Notes: generated by a model from the sequence alone, not told the origin. DNA of 59,338 nucleotides from Bacteroidales bacterium (GCA_025454795.1 JALONT010000018.1:1-59338), one strand, 5' to 3'. Shown: positions 47,096 through 56,164, counted from the stretch's first letter. Numbers and translations are program-made.

Positions 47096-49739
47096 AATTT
47101 TCTTGGAAGAAGAGCAGATACATTTCAGGATTCTTGTCAGTATTAAGCGCATTAAGATTATCATTGCTGATAATAAATGAGAACATTTTTGAGCCGGAAG
47201 GGTTCCTTACAAACTTATCAATACGGAATGAATTATAATACTCAAGTGCCTGGGTATAATCCCGGAATCCGGTGACATTGATCATGATATACTTGTTGTC
47301 AACCAGGGTTCCTTCAGTCCGGTAGTTCTTATTTGTGAAGTTGTCAATGTTATAACTGATAACGTCAAAAGTAGCCAGATTGATGTTGAATGAAGGATCA
47401 GAGATTATCAGTGTAAAAAGGTGAACCCGGGAAGTATCTGCGACAAACAATTCTCTTGCAATCTGTTTGTCTTCCTCTACCTTTAGTTCCGGGAGTTTCT
47501 GGTTAAGGAATGCAATAATTTCCTTTGCTTTAATGCTCTCTTTACTTTCAGGCCATGATTTAATCAGCACACTCAGTTCTTCTTTAAAAGTTCTTTCATC
47601 GCTTATCCTGGCAACAGAGTAAGCCCTGAGAAGCATGAATTTCGGACCTAGCTGATCTCCGCTCTGTTTTTTAATGGCATCATCGCAGAGTGAAATAGCA
47701 CCAGTAAAGTTTTCTTTGGTATATGCTTCATATGCCTGCTGATAGAGCTGTTCGGCCATTTTCATGTTGGCCAGTTTTTTGTCGTAATAGGCAGGATCCG
47801 ATAATATTTTTGCAAATTCGGTATCAGGATATTTCTCAAGCAGCCGCTGTCTGTATGCCTCAGATCTTGAGTTATTTATCTCTTTATTTATCTTATAAAG
47901 ATTATAAAGAGCTTCTGGTACAAGTTCATGCCCTGGATATCGCGACAGAATGTTCTCAAAAGATTCCGTCGCTCTTTCCGGATCAGCAAGTTTTTCAGAA
48001 TAAGCTTTACCGGCATTTAAGTATGCATTGGCAATTTTTTCATTTGAAACAGCAAGGAGCGAATCGTTCAATGGCAGGTTTCTCAGGTAGAATTCCGGAT
48101 TCTTATAATCAACCACTGCTGTTATTGTGTCTTTGGTCTTTTGTGCAGTTTCGTCTGAATCTTCTGAAGCCAGTGAAGTACTTACCCTGGTCCTGTTCGC
48201 CCGACGCCAGTTATCCTCCAGCTTTCTGTCTCCCCATCTGCGCCGGAACTCGGTCCTTCCGAAAGACAGGGCTGTCTGGTTATAGAAATACCATTTGCCC
48301 TCCTGTTCGATATTTCCCTGGAAACGCCTCTCATTTTCATAGTATTGACCAAGGTTGTACCTGTCGGAGTATTCAGAGGTTCTACCTTCGCTTTCAGCCT
48401 TAACTATATTATTGATAATTGATGAAATAAGGGCGTTTCTTTCTGATTCCGACATAGCCGCAACTTTCTGGAGGCTGTCTTCTTTCTGTATTATCTTTAA
48501 TTGCGAGACAACGGTGTTCAGATCCTGTGATTTTAATTTAAGAACCTTATAATCAGGATGTTTCTGATCAAGAAAATAAACTGTGCTGTCATAGTACGTG
48601 GCGGCCTCAAGGAAATCGGGTTTTCTGAAGAAATACTCAGCCAGGGCAAGATAAGATCTCCCTTTCTGATTGGTATTAGACGAGGGTGATGATGCTGATT
48701 TCCTGAAGAATTGGAGAGCCTCTGGTTCTTTACCTTCTTTAATTGACAGATTCCCCAGGGCAAAATAGATCTGATCAAGAAACTCCTTATTCTTGGAATC
48801 CTTAAGCATCTTGTTCAGTTCTTTCATCAAAGTTTGCGGATTTCCTGAGTTTACGTCAAATACACCGGCGATATTTATTCTTGCATTAAACTCCACATCA
48901 TAGGGAGGATTCATTTTTACAACATGACGGTAAAGAGAAATTGCCTGCTCTGAATTTCCTGCATATCCGTTCAATTGCGCCAGGAGATATGTAAGCCTGT
49001 ATTTTGACCGCTTCCCCGATACCAGGTCTACTGCTTTGCTGAGAGGGTCAATGGCTTCAGTATACTTCTTTTGTTTGATGAAATGGTCTGCAAGAGTTGT
49101 ATAGTACATTGATTTAAGAGTTCTTGAAAACCCTTCTGATAAATTCATCTCGTTCAGGGTTCGGAATGCTTCGCCGTATTTTCCTGTTTCATCAAAGATC
49201 CTTGCCAGCCAGATCGAGGATTCTAACCTGATTTCCTTCGCATTAGCCTGTTTAATGCAATATTCAAATACGGAAGAGGCAGCAGTGTATTCCTTTTTAT
49301 AAAACCGTGCTTTACCGATCAGCAGATAGCTATCGTCAACCCATTCATTATACTCCTTCCTTTCGAGAAGATTAGTCTCTATTTCAGGTGCTTTTCCCTT
49401 ATCTTTTGTTTCGGGTTTTGCAGTTATCGACTTTAGAGAAATAAGCTTTGAGGCTTTCTGGATAGCCCTCTCCATATCTGAAGAGCAAAGGGATGGTGTT
49501 GACGGATCACTGAATTCGAACACTTTCAGGATCTCTGCATAATCGTCAGCATAACCGTTTTCTATCTTGATCAGACCTGCTTTAAAGCTCTCATAGCCAT
49601 TAAAATAGATATTGTATTTGGCGGTCATGCCATGATAGAACCTCGAAGCGCCCGTATTCTTTTCCACTGAACATGCTGCAATGGTCAGGAGCAATCCAGG
49701 GAATGCCAGATACTTATATAATGCTTTAACTGAAGACAA
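47076..49739 (-). CDS. porW: T9SS TPR lipoprotein PorW/SprE
   Basis: An 887-residue lipoprotein with lipobox LTIAAC (Cys near residue 23). The next segment, NTGASRFYHGMTAKYNIYFNGYESFKAG, is diagnostic of SprE/PorW. A long series of TPR-like helical hairpins follows (for example YNLGQYYENERRF, and ALYNLYKINKEI with a YPDTEFAKIL repeat end). SprE/PorW is required for T9SS in Flavobacterium and Porphyromonas and is thought to link the ring/motor to the translocon. Its stop overlaps the porX start, so the two T9SS genes are transcribed together here. Confidence 0.92.
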   Translation of the reverse strand: MSSVKALYKYLAFPGLLLTIAACSVEKNTGASRFYHGMTAKYNIYFNGYESFKAGLIKIENGYADDYAEILKVFEFSDPSTPSLCSSDMERAIQKASKLISLKSITAKPETKDKGKAPEIETNLLERKEYNEWVDDSYLLIGKARFYKKEYTAASSVFEYCIKQANAKEIRLESSIWLARIFDETGKYGEAFRTLNEMNLSEGFSRTLKSMYYTTLADHFIKQKKYTEAIDPLSKAVDLVSGKRSKYRLTYLLAQLNGYAGNSEQAISLYRHVVKMNPPYDVEFNARINIAGVFDVNSGNPQTLMKELNKMLKDSKNKEFLDQIYFALGNLSIKEGKEPEALQFFRKSASSPSSNTNQKGRSYLALAEYFFRKPDFLEAATYYDSTVYFLDQKHPDYKVLKLKSQDLNTVVSQLKIIQKEDSLQKVAAMSESERNALISSIINNIVKAESEGRTSEYSDRYNLGQYYENERRFQGNIEQEGKWYFYNQTALSFGRTEFRRRWGDRKLEDNWRRANRTRVSTSLASEDSDETAQKTKDTITAVVDYKNPEFYLRNLPLNDSLLAVSNEKIANAYLNAGKAYSEKLADPERATESFENILSRYPGHELVPEALYNLYKINKEINNSRSEAYRQRLLEKYPDTEFAKILSDPAYYDKKLANMKMAEQLYQQAYEAYTKENFTGAISLCDDAIKKQSGDQLGPKFMLLRAYSVARISDERTFKEELSVLIKSWPESKESIKAKEIIAFLNQKLPELKVEEDKQIARELFVADTSRVHLFTLIISDPSFNINLATFDVISYNIDNFTNKNYRTEGTLVDNKYIMINVTGFRDYTQALEYYNSFRIDKFVRNPSGSKMFSFIISNDNLNALNTDKNPEMYLLFFQENYVNKKN

Positions 49740-49820
49740 TAGATGACTTTTAATACTATAAACTAACTATACCGGAGTATAGTATTTCAAAGGTAAATAA
49801 AATTGAGCAGTTGCGCTTTA

Positions 49821-50060
49821 TCAGGCGGAAATTACTCTTTTAATTTCAGGAACCTCCTTCATGATTGCCTGCTCGACACCTGCTTTTAATGTCTGCATAC
49901 TGTAAGGACAACCATGACAAGCCCCCTTCAGCCTCACTTTAACAGAAAAATCATCTGTTACTTCAAGAAGTTCAATATCTCCGCCATCCGACTGAAGATA
50001 GGGTCTGACTCTTTCCAGCGCCTTTTTAACTCTATCTCTGATACTTTTAATTTCTGACAT
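49821..50060 (-). CDS. NifU-like iron-sulfur scaffold protein
   Basis: A 79-residue protein equal to the C-terminal domain of NifU. It carries the cluster-binding Cys48-x2-Cys51 in GACHGCPYS and the family start IRPYLQSDGGDIELL (here VRPYLQSDGGDIELLEV). It likely holds or passes on an Fe-S cluster. Its start is 15 bases after the end of the mrp gene; the pair is a common Fe-S assembly unit. Confidence 0.95.
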   Translation of the reverse strand: MSEIKSIRDRVKKALERVRPYLQSDGGDIELLEVTDDFSVKVRLKGACHGCPYSMQTLKAGVEQAIMKEVPEIKRVISA

Positions 50061-50075
50061 TTTAGTATGTATTTA

Positions 50076-51182
50076 TTAATTAATTTGAACCTTAACAGTT
50101 GGCCTGTGTTCTGTGTTTCTCTGATTTACCTTTTCAATGACTTCATTGGCAAGAGACATAAACGCATTTCCTTCAACAGTGTCATCAAGAGCTACAGGCC
50201 GGCCTTTATCACCGCTTTCGCAGATGCTTTGAACCAGGGGAATCTGTCCAAGCAACGGCACTCCCATTTTTTCAGCCAGTTTTTTACCACCTTCTTTTCC
50301 GAAAATGTAATACCTGTTCTGCGGCAGTTCTGCCGGTGTGAACCACGACATGTTCTCAACGAGACCCAGCACCGGAACACTTATCCTTTCACTACGGAAC
50401 ATTGAGATCCCTTTCAGGGCATCAGCCAGCGACACCTCCTGGGGTGTACTGACAACTATTGCTCCTGTAACTGCGACCTCCTGAACAAGTGTCAGATGGA
50501 TATCACTTGTGCCGGGAGGGAGATCAACAAGCAGATAATCAAGGGACCCCCAGTCGCCCTGTGCCATAAGCTGCTTCAAAAAATTTGATGCCATAGGACC
50601 TCTCCAGATTACCGCATCAGCAGGATCAACAAAGAATCCAGTTGAAAGAACCTTCACTCCATATTTTGTGAGAGGAATTATTATGTCTTTGCCGTTTTCA
50701 TTTTTAACATCAGGTCTGTATTTTCCTGCATCGAACATTATCGGAACTGATGGACCGAAAACATCTGCATCCAGGAGCCCGACCTTAAAACCTTTACGGG
50801 CCAGGGCAATTGCAAGGTTAACTGCAACTGTTGTTTTTCCTACACCGCCCTTGCCGGAAGAGATTGCAATGATATTCCTGATGCCGGGCAGAAATTCATC
50901 ATTTTTCTCCTTCGTTTTCCCGACTACTACCTTCGGTCTTACGTCAATATTGGAGATCACTGTTTCTTCCCCCAGTGATTCCTTAAGAGTCTTTACAATT
51001 GTACTTTTGATCGAGGTTAAAAACGGGTCGTTGGATCTTTCCGGTTCAAGAATGAGTGATATACCATTCTCTCCCGATTCAATTCCGGCAACCATTCCCA
51101 GAGTTACAATATCTTTCCCTTTTTCGGGATGAATTACTTTTTTTAATGCAGTTATAATCTGGTCGTTTGTGAACATCGTCAT
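50076..51182 (-). CDS. mrp: Mrp/ApbC family iron-sulfur carrier ATPase
   Basis: A 368-residue P-loop ATPase that carries Fe-S clusters to target proteins. An N-terminal DUF59/MIP18-like domain (about 1-85) precedes the deviant Walker A, SGKGGVGKTT (109-118). Other features are LLDADVFGPSVP, VDLPPGTSDIHL and VENMSWF; the cluster-binding CxxC of many Mrp proteins is not seen after VENM. ATG codons 51182 and 51176 are both possible starts. Co-transcribed with the NifU-like gene. Confidence 0.95.
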   Translation of the reverse strand: MTMFTNDQIITALKKVIHPEKGKDIVTLGMVAGIESGENGISLILEPERSNDPFLTSIKSTIVKTLKESLGEETVISNIDVRPKVVVGKTKEKNDEFLPGIRNIIAISSGKGGVGKTTVAVNLAIALARKGFKVGLLDADVFGPSVPIMFDAGKYRPDVKNENGKDIIIPLTKYGVKVLSTGFFVDPADAVIWRGPMASNFLKQLMAQGDWGSLDYLLVDLPPGTSDIHLTLVQEVAVTGAIVVSTPQEVSLADALKGISMFRSERISVPVLGLVENMSWFTPAELPQNRYYIFGKEGGKKLAEKMGVPLLGQIPLVQSICESGDKGRPVALDDTVEGNAFMSLANEVIEKVNQRNTEHRPTVKVQIN

Positions 51183-51269
51183 ATTCTATGAATTCTTTGT
51201 AATTGATCTACAATATGTTATAAAAATTTACATCTACCTTCAACATTGTAATCCATTTCTACATTACAT

Positions 51270-51341
51270 GTACTCACCCCCTTGTTTACCATGTCTGTGT
51301 TCCATACACGACAGCAGAGAGGGGGTTGGGGGGTGAGTACG
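51270..51341. repeat. 72-bp element with perfect 12-bp terminal inverted repeats
   Basis: GTACTCACCCCC (51270-51281) and GGGGGTGAGTAC (51330-51341) are perfect inverted repeats bounding a 48-base centre. GGGGGTGAGTAC is also found at 728-739. The flanks (ACAT before, GTGG after) show no clear target duplication. It sits in the 272-base gap between mrp and the alkyltransferase-like gene; the remainder of that gap is AT-rich and empty. Confidence 0.75.
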
Positions 51342-51454
51342 TGGGATCCGGATCTGGTGAGGAGTGGTTCATAGGCCAAATATGAATTATTTTTATTTAA
51401 ATTAAATATAAACAACCTGCAATTTTACCACTTTTTCATATGATCACAAAATGT

Positions 51455-51805
51455 TTAGCTGAGTTCTTTTAACGGGTCCCAGAATTTCTCTGCGAAGTTT
51501 ACAATGCGGTCTTCCTCAATGATTATTCCTTCATTCTCAAGGAGCTGCTGCATGGTGGTTGAGTTACCGAAATGATGTTTCCCGGTAAGCATTCCGTTCC
51601 GGTTCACAACTCTGTGAGCCGGAATAAATTCAGGTTCTGAATGGCTTGCATTAAGAGCCCAACCGACCATTCTTGCTGACCTTCCGGATCCCAGAAAACG
51701 GGCAATTGCCCCATAAGATGTGATCCTGCCATAAGGGATAAGAAGGGTTACATCATAAACCCTGGAGAAAAAATCCTTATTCTCTATTTGAGTTTTATAT
51801 GACAT
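51455..51805 (-). CDS. Alkyltransferase-like protein (MGMT family without active Cys)
   Basis: A 116-residue protein like the DNA-binding half of O6-alkylguanine-DNA alkyltransferase: YGRITSYGAIARFLG is the recognition region and MVGWALNAS the arginine-finger region. The acceptor motif PCHRV is PAHRV (62-66), so the alkyl-accepting Cys is Ala63. Such ATL proteins bind O6-alkylguanine and flag it for nucleotide excision repair. ATG 51805 is taken as start and overlaps the trmB stop by 11 bases. Confidence 0.92.
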   Translation of the reverse strand: MSYKTQIENKDFFSRVYDVTLLIPYGRITSYGAIARFLGSGRSARMVGWALNASHSEPEFIPAHRVVNRNGMLTGKHHFGNSTTMQQLLENEGIIIEEDRIVNFAEKFWDPLKELS

Positions 51806-52490
51806 CTTTAATGATCCCCTCTTTCCCAAGCCTGAAGGAGAGATAGCTGATCTTCATTTTCTCCTTCAGAAACAATTTTTCATAATGTGTTCTGATCGAA
51901 AGAATATCATCTCCTGCTTTATCGGAATTAAGGTCGCTGGTGGCAAAGATAATCTGAAGCTTATTTCTTTCAGCCAGATTTTTTGTATAATTATAAAGAT
52001 CTGTATTGTCTGTTTTAAGATGTATTATTCCGTCGTTTTTGAGAAAATTACGATAATTATTGAGGAACCAAGGACAGGTGAGTCTTTTATTTGAATTTCG
52101 TTTAACCGGATGTGGATCGGGGAAAGTTATCCAGATCTCATCGACTTCATCTTCGGTGAAAAATGAATTTATGAACTCAATTCTTGTACGGAGGAAAGCT
52201 GCATTATTTACTTTCTCATCGTGTGCGGTTTTTGCTCCGCGCCACATCCTGGCACCCTTGATGTCAATGCCTATATAATTATTTTCAGGGAACCTTTTAG
52301 AAAGTCCAATAGTATATTCGCCCTTCCCGCATCCCAATTCAAGAATTACCGGATTCTGATTCCGGAAGATTTCTGATTTCCACTTACCCCTGACCGGATG
52401 ATTTATTCCAGGCCCGGCACCTTTTTCAGGCTGGATGACATTATTAAATGTCCCCAGTTCGGCCCATCTGGCAAGCTTATTCTTTCCCAC
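51795..52490 (-). CDS. trmB: tRNA (guanine-N7-)-methyltransferase
   Basis: Methylates G46 of tRNAs using S-adenosylmethionine. The 231-residue protein has the SAM motif ILELGCGKGEYTIGLS, NYIGIDIKGARMW, EIWITFPDPHPVKRN (the strongest TrmB mark) and LKTDNTDLYNYT. Length fits. It lies ten bases after gldH and overlaps the alkyltransferase-like gene. Confidence 0.96.
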   Translation of the reverse strand: MGKNKLARWAELGTFNNVIQPEKGAGPGINHPVRGKWKSEIFRNQNPVILELGCGKGEYTIGLSKRFPENNYIGIDIKGARMWRGAKTAHDEKVNNAAFLRTRIEFINSFFTEDEVDEIWITFPDPHPVKRNSNKRLTCPWFLNNYRNFLKNDGIIHLKTDNTDLYNYTKNLAERNKLQIIFATSDLNSDKAGDDILSIRTHYEKLFLKEKMKISYLSFRLGKEGIIKDVI

Positions 52491-52500
52491 TTTTTAAGAT

Positions 52501-52983
52501 TTACCTGCCGCTCTTTTCAATTCTTACACCGATGTCATAAACTCCCTTAAGATCACCGACACGCATACCATGCTGTATTTTAAAGTGATATGTGCCCTTT
52601 ACGGGGAAAAAGACATTTGATCTGTAAGGAAGGTTAAGTTCATGAATGTCGCCAAATCCTTTGCCGTACCAGTTCCCTGTTTCATCGGCGAGGTTATATT
52701 CTAAAGTATCGGTGATGACTTTGTCGTCGGGTGATAATGCAGTGACAAAAAGATAAATGTTTCTGAAGGGATAATCTGATCCGGTACGGATAGTAAAAAA
52801 AACATCTGCACTGTTGATTGTATCTGATACCGGGATACTGAAATCCGGGATATTGTCAAGGGACCAGGAACTATTGTCAAATGCCCTGGATTCAGTATGA
52901 AGAAGATTGCTGTTGCATGAGAAGAGCAGGGACATCAATCCGCAGGCAAGAATAATATGTAACTTATCTGTTCCTGTTATCAT
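52501..52983 (-). CDS. gldH: Gliding-motility/T9SS-associated lipoprotein GldH
   Basis: A 160-residue lipoprotein with the signal LHIILACGLMSLLFSC and Cys around residue 23. The phrases DFSIPVSDTINSADVFFTIRTGSDYPFRNIYLFV and GTYHFKIQHGMR are typical of GldH. In Flavobacterium GldH is needed for gliding; its exact place in the T9SS is not settled, and non-gliding Bacteroidota also have it. ATG 52983 is chosen because it starts the signal peptide; it overlaps the ricT stop by 20 bases. Confidence 0.92.
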   Translation of the reverse strand: MITGTDKLHIILACGLMSLLFSCNSNLLHTESRAFDNSSWSLDNIPDFSIPVSDTINSADVFFTIRTGSDYPFRNIYLFVTALSPDDKVITDTLEYNLADETGNWYGKGFGDIHELNLPYRSNVFFPVKGTYHFKIQHGMRVGDLKGVYDIGVRIEKSGR

Positions 52984-54115
52984 TGAATCTCCTGTTTTTT
53001 CTTTTATGCTGATGCTTATTTTGCTGGTTTTTTGCGGAAGGAATATCGAACCGGGTAAGACTGTTATTTTTAAGCAGGTCTTGCGATACAGGTTCGGCTT
53101 TCCATGATTGATCATAGGCAAGAAGACGGTCAGGTTTAATACCTTTTTTATTCAACCCCTGTATTTCCCTTACTCTTTGGACAGGAATGGCGACCAGATC
53201 AGCTGATGAATGAGGATCTGTTGAGTACCAGTATATTCCTTTATGGACCTCCATCTTCTGAAAGTAAGAAGTACTTTCAATCGTTTCAAGAGGGATATCT
53301 TTAGGGGGGAATGACCGCTGGGCATCAACATAGCAATCGACCTCAAAATTGAGGCAGCATTTTAGCTTGCTGCACTGTCCTGCAAGTTTTTGAGGATTAA
53401 GCGACAACTCCTGGTATTTTGCGTGTGTCGTTGTAACAGAAATGAAATTAGTAATATATGTCGAACAGCACAATTCCCGTCCGCAAGAACCAATACCGCC
53501 TATTCTTCCGGCTTCCTGACGGGCTCCAATCTGGCGCATCTCGATTCTGACTTTGAATTCATCTGCCAGGACTTTGATAAGCTGCCTGAAATCGACTCTT
53601 TCATCAGCAATGTAATAAAAGATTGCCTTTGTCTTATCTCCCTGGTATTCAACATCTCCGATCTTCATGTTCAGCCTGAGCTCTTCAGAGATCTTCCTGG
53701 AACGAAGCATTGTGGGTGTCTCAAGCTTTTTTGCATCCTCCCATTTCTGTACATCAACCGACTTGGCTTTACGGTATACTTTTTTCATGTCATCAACGGG
53801 GGGTGCTACTTTAAGCTCTTTGATCTGTTCCCTGACAAGTCGTCCCGTCATGGAGACTCTTCCGATATCATGTCCGGGAGAAGCTTCAACAGCAACGACA
53901 TCACCAACCTCAAGACTGAGATTATTTACATTCCTGAAGAATCCCTTCCGGGTGTTCTTAAAGCGAATTTCAACGATCTCATTCTCATTCATAGATACGG
54001 GAAGATCCTGAAGCCAGTTAAAGGAATCAAGTTTATTATATCCCGGTTTATATGTTATATCAGGCATCCGGATTTCATCACCAGTCTGCCCTTGCAATTC
54101 TTCATTCTCTGTCAT
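52964..54115 (-). CDS. ricT: RicT/YaaT-like PSP1-domain protein with a Cys cluster
   Basis: A 383-residue member of the PSP1 family. The core (about 100-270) contains IFYYIADERVDFRQLIKVLA and a rich cysteine stretch, GSCGRELCCSTYI then GQCSKLKCCLNFEVDC, which binds an iron-sulfur cluster in the Bacillus RicA-RicF-RicT complex that affects RNase Y. No RicA or RicF lies nearby and the Bacteroidota role is unknown. The tail is basic and Asn/Gln-rich. ATG 54115 is preferred to a TTG nine bases earlier. It lies between holB and gldH. Confidence 0.92.
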   Translation of the reverse strand: MTENEELQGQTGDEIRMPDITYKPGYNKLDSFNWLQDLPVSMNENEIVEIRFKNTRKGFFRNVNNLSLEVGDVVAVEASPGHDIGRVSMTGRLVREQIKELKVAPPVDDMKKVYRKAKSVDVQKWEDAKKLETPTMLRSRKISEELRLNMKIGDVEYQGDKTKAIFYYIADERVDFRQLIKVLADEFKVRIEMRQIGARQEAGRIGGIGSCGRELCCSTYITNFISVTTTHAKYQELSLNPQKLAGQCSKLKCCLNFEVDCYVDAQRSFPPKDIPLETIESTSYFQKMEVHKGIYWYSTDPHSSADLVAIPVQRVREIQGLNKKGIKPDRLLAYDQSWKAEPVSQDLLKNNSLTRFDIPSAKNQQNKHQHKRKNRRFNDNRNR

Positions 54116-54190
54116 AATAATCAAACGCTACAGTATTTTCCACGCAAAAATAGTGAATAAAAGCACAAAATTCAATTATTGACAGGGAGT

Positions 54191-55318
54191 TCAGCGGATC
54201 AACCTTGTGATTTTCAGGCCAAGGTCAAGGAAAATGATTTTTGCATTACCGTTGGCTTCAATGTGAGAATATGCAATATTGAGTTCATCAGCAAGCGGGT
54301 AAATATTTTCCCGTGTGATAAAGGGGTGGAAGTTCTTCGAAAAAGATTCCTCTTCGCCTGCCAGGTACACCAGTCTGTTCTTTAGCTGCCCCAGGGTGAG
54401 CATTAGATTCTCCCTGAGGATCCTTAATGAATAAGAAATAAAGCTTTTCTGGGCTTCCCTGCCTGTTCCGGCTATTTCTTCAGACCAGTTCATTATCGAC
54501 AGGATATCCCTTTTCCATGCGAACCTCATCAGCCTTTTGAAACTTTCAAGATTCCGGAGCGAAGAATCCTCGTTTTCAAGCAATTCGACAGCCCTGATAA
54601 TGTTCCCGTTAGCTACCCCGGCTATCTCAGATGCCTTGATCTCTCCGGCATTATATTTTTTAATAAGGAAATCCCTGATATTGTTTTTTGTGAAACAGGG
54701 AATCCTGATCAACTGGCATCTTGAAAGAATGGTCGGGATCACTTTGTCGGGATCATCCGAGACAAGCAGAAAAAGTGTTTTCTCCGGAGGCTCCTCTATC
54801 ATTTTGAGGAGCTTGTTGGCTGTTGCCTGATGCATTTTTTCAGGGAGCCAGATGATCATTATCTTGTAGTCAGATTCAAATGTCTTAAGGCTCAGTTTTT
54901 TAATTATTTCTCCTGCTTCCGAGGCAAAAATAAGTCCCTGTGCATTGCCCACCTCAATTGAATCAAGCCAGTTATTAAGAGTGAACCATGGTGATTTCTT
55001 TGCAAATTCACGCCACTCTTCTATATATGAGTCGCTTACAGGTTCAGAATCTTTTTTGTTCTTAATTACAGGAAATACAAAATGAAGATCGGGATGGATC
55101 ATTTTTTCATACTTCACACATGATTTGCATATTCCGCATGAATCGTGTTCAGTACGATTTTCGCAGCTTACATATTTTGAATAAGCCAGTGCAAGGGCAA
55201 GTGAGCCACAACCTTCAGGTCCAGTGAGCAACTGGGCATGGCTGACTCTCTCCTCCTTAACCGACCGGATAAGGCTGGCAATAGTCTCTTTTTGTCCTGG
55301 TATTTCAGAAAAATTCAT
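54191..55318 (-). CDS. holB: DNA polymerase III subunit delta'
   Basis: A clamp-loader ATPase-fold subunit. The 375-residue protein starts MNFSEIPGQKETIASLI, has a P-loop remnant (TGPEGCGSLALA) not suited to ATP hydrolysis, a zinc module with four Cys (CENRTEHDSCGICKSC), MIIWLPEKMHQATANKLLKMIEEPPEKTLF and SRCQLIRIP. These are standard for delta'. It is upstream of ricT with a 75-base gap. Confidence 0.93.
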   Translation of the reverse strand: MNFSEIPGQKETIASLIRSVKEERVSHAQLLTGPEGCGSLALALAYSKYVSCENRTEHDSCGICKSCVKYEKMIHPDLHFVFPVIKNKKDSEPVSDSYIEEWREFAKKSPWFTLNNWLDSIEVGNAQGLIFASEAGEIIKKLSLKTFESDYKIMIIWLPEKMHQATANKLLKMIEEPPEKTLFLLVSDDPDKVIPTILSRCQLIRIPCFTKNNIRDFLIKKYNAGEIKASEIAGVANGNIIRAVELLENEDSSLRNLESFKRLMRFAWKRDILSIMNWSEEIAGTGREAQKSFISYSLRILRENLMLTLGQLKNRLVYLAGEEESFSKNFHPFITRENIYPLADELNIAYSHIEANGNAKIIFLDLGLKITRLIR

Positions 55319-55373
55319 TGCCGGCAGAAAGCTGATAATAAAGATTCAGTTTGAAATCAGATGAATTGAAAGA

Positions 55374-55871
55374 TCATAATGCTTTTAGGGCTGAATCATA
55401 ATCAGGTTCCTGGACAATTTCAGGAACAAGCTGATTATAAACAACATGACCAGACTCATCAATTACTACAACACTTCTTGCATAAAGACCTGCCATAGGA
55501 CCATCAATGATATCTATTCCGTATGCTTTGCCGAAAGCAGTATCACGGAAACCAGAGAGCGTGATAACATTTTTAATACCCTCGGTTGTACAAAAGCGGT
55601 TATGTGCATACGGAAGATCTTTTGTAATGGCAAGTACAACAGTATTAGTCATTTCTGCTGCCATCTGATTGAATTTTCTTACAGATGTTGCACAGACAGA
55701 AGTGTCGAGGCTCGGAGAAATATTAAGGATGATTTTTTTACCGTTGAGTTCCGACAGCCTGAGCGTGGTCAGATCTGATTTAACAAGTAAAAAATCAGGG
55801 GCTTTGCATCCTTTTACCGGGAGGTTCCCTGAGGTATTCACCGGATTTCCTTTTAATGTGATTTTTGCCAT
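55374..55871 (-). CDS. tpx: Thiol peroxidase
   Basis: An atypical 2-Cys peroxiredoxin that removes peroxides with thioredoxin. The 165-residue protein has the peroxidatic Cys60 in SLDTSVCATSVR and the resolving Cys94 in HNRFCTTEG, the same spacing as in E. coli Tpx. GLYARSVVVIDESGHV is near the end. No signal peptide, so cytoplasmic. It diverges from pgk across a gap containing a CTCTGTG repeat element. Confidence 0.96.
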   Translation of the reverse strand: MAKITLKGNPVNTSGNLPVKGCKAPDFLLVKSDLTTLRLSELNGKKIILNISPSLDTSVCATSVRKFNQMAAEMTNTVVLAITKDLPYAHNRFCTTEGIKNVITLSGFRDTAFGKAYGIDIIDGPMAGLYARSVVVIDESGHVVYNQLVPEIVQEPDYDSALKAL

Positions 55872-55941
55872 AGTTTTTCTTCAAAATTAGTTAAACTTTT
55901 TACAATGATGAAACAACCTGCATAAATGAATTTTAAGTATT

Positions 55942-56048
55942 TCTCTGTGTCACTCTGTGACTTCTCCCGTCTTACTCTGTGTAAAATCTTTATACCTCCT
56001 TTTTATTACACTGAGTCGCACAGAGCAGACACAGAGGACCACAGAGGT
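55942..56048. repeat. CTCTGTG inverted-repeat element, copy 2
   Basis: TTCTCTGTGTCACTCTGTGA and ACTCTGTG on the left face CACAGAG, ACACAGAGG and CCACAGAGG on the right, with an AT-rich centre. Same organisation and size as the element at 39427-39531, and again between divergent genes (tpx and pgk). The pgk promoter region lies just to its right. Confidence 0.75.
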
Positions 56049-56115
56049 AAAATTGAGATAATTTTATTAATGATTATATGAAAGATATTTGAGACAAATA
56101 TTTGCAAAAAATAAT

Positions 56116-56123
56116 TAGGTTTG
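56116..56123 (+). promoter_or_regulatory. Candidate -7 element before pgk
   Basis: TAGGTTTG fits TAnnTTTG, 41 bases before the pgk ATG; TTTG at 56088-56091 is 24 bases upstream, slightly far for a -33 element. Confidence 0.35.
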
Positions 56124-56164
56124 CAGAAGATAAAATCTATTAAGGAACCAAAAAAACAATTTAT

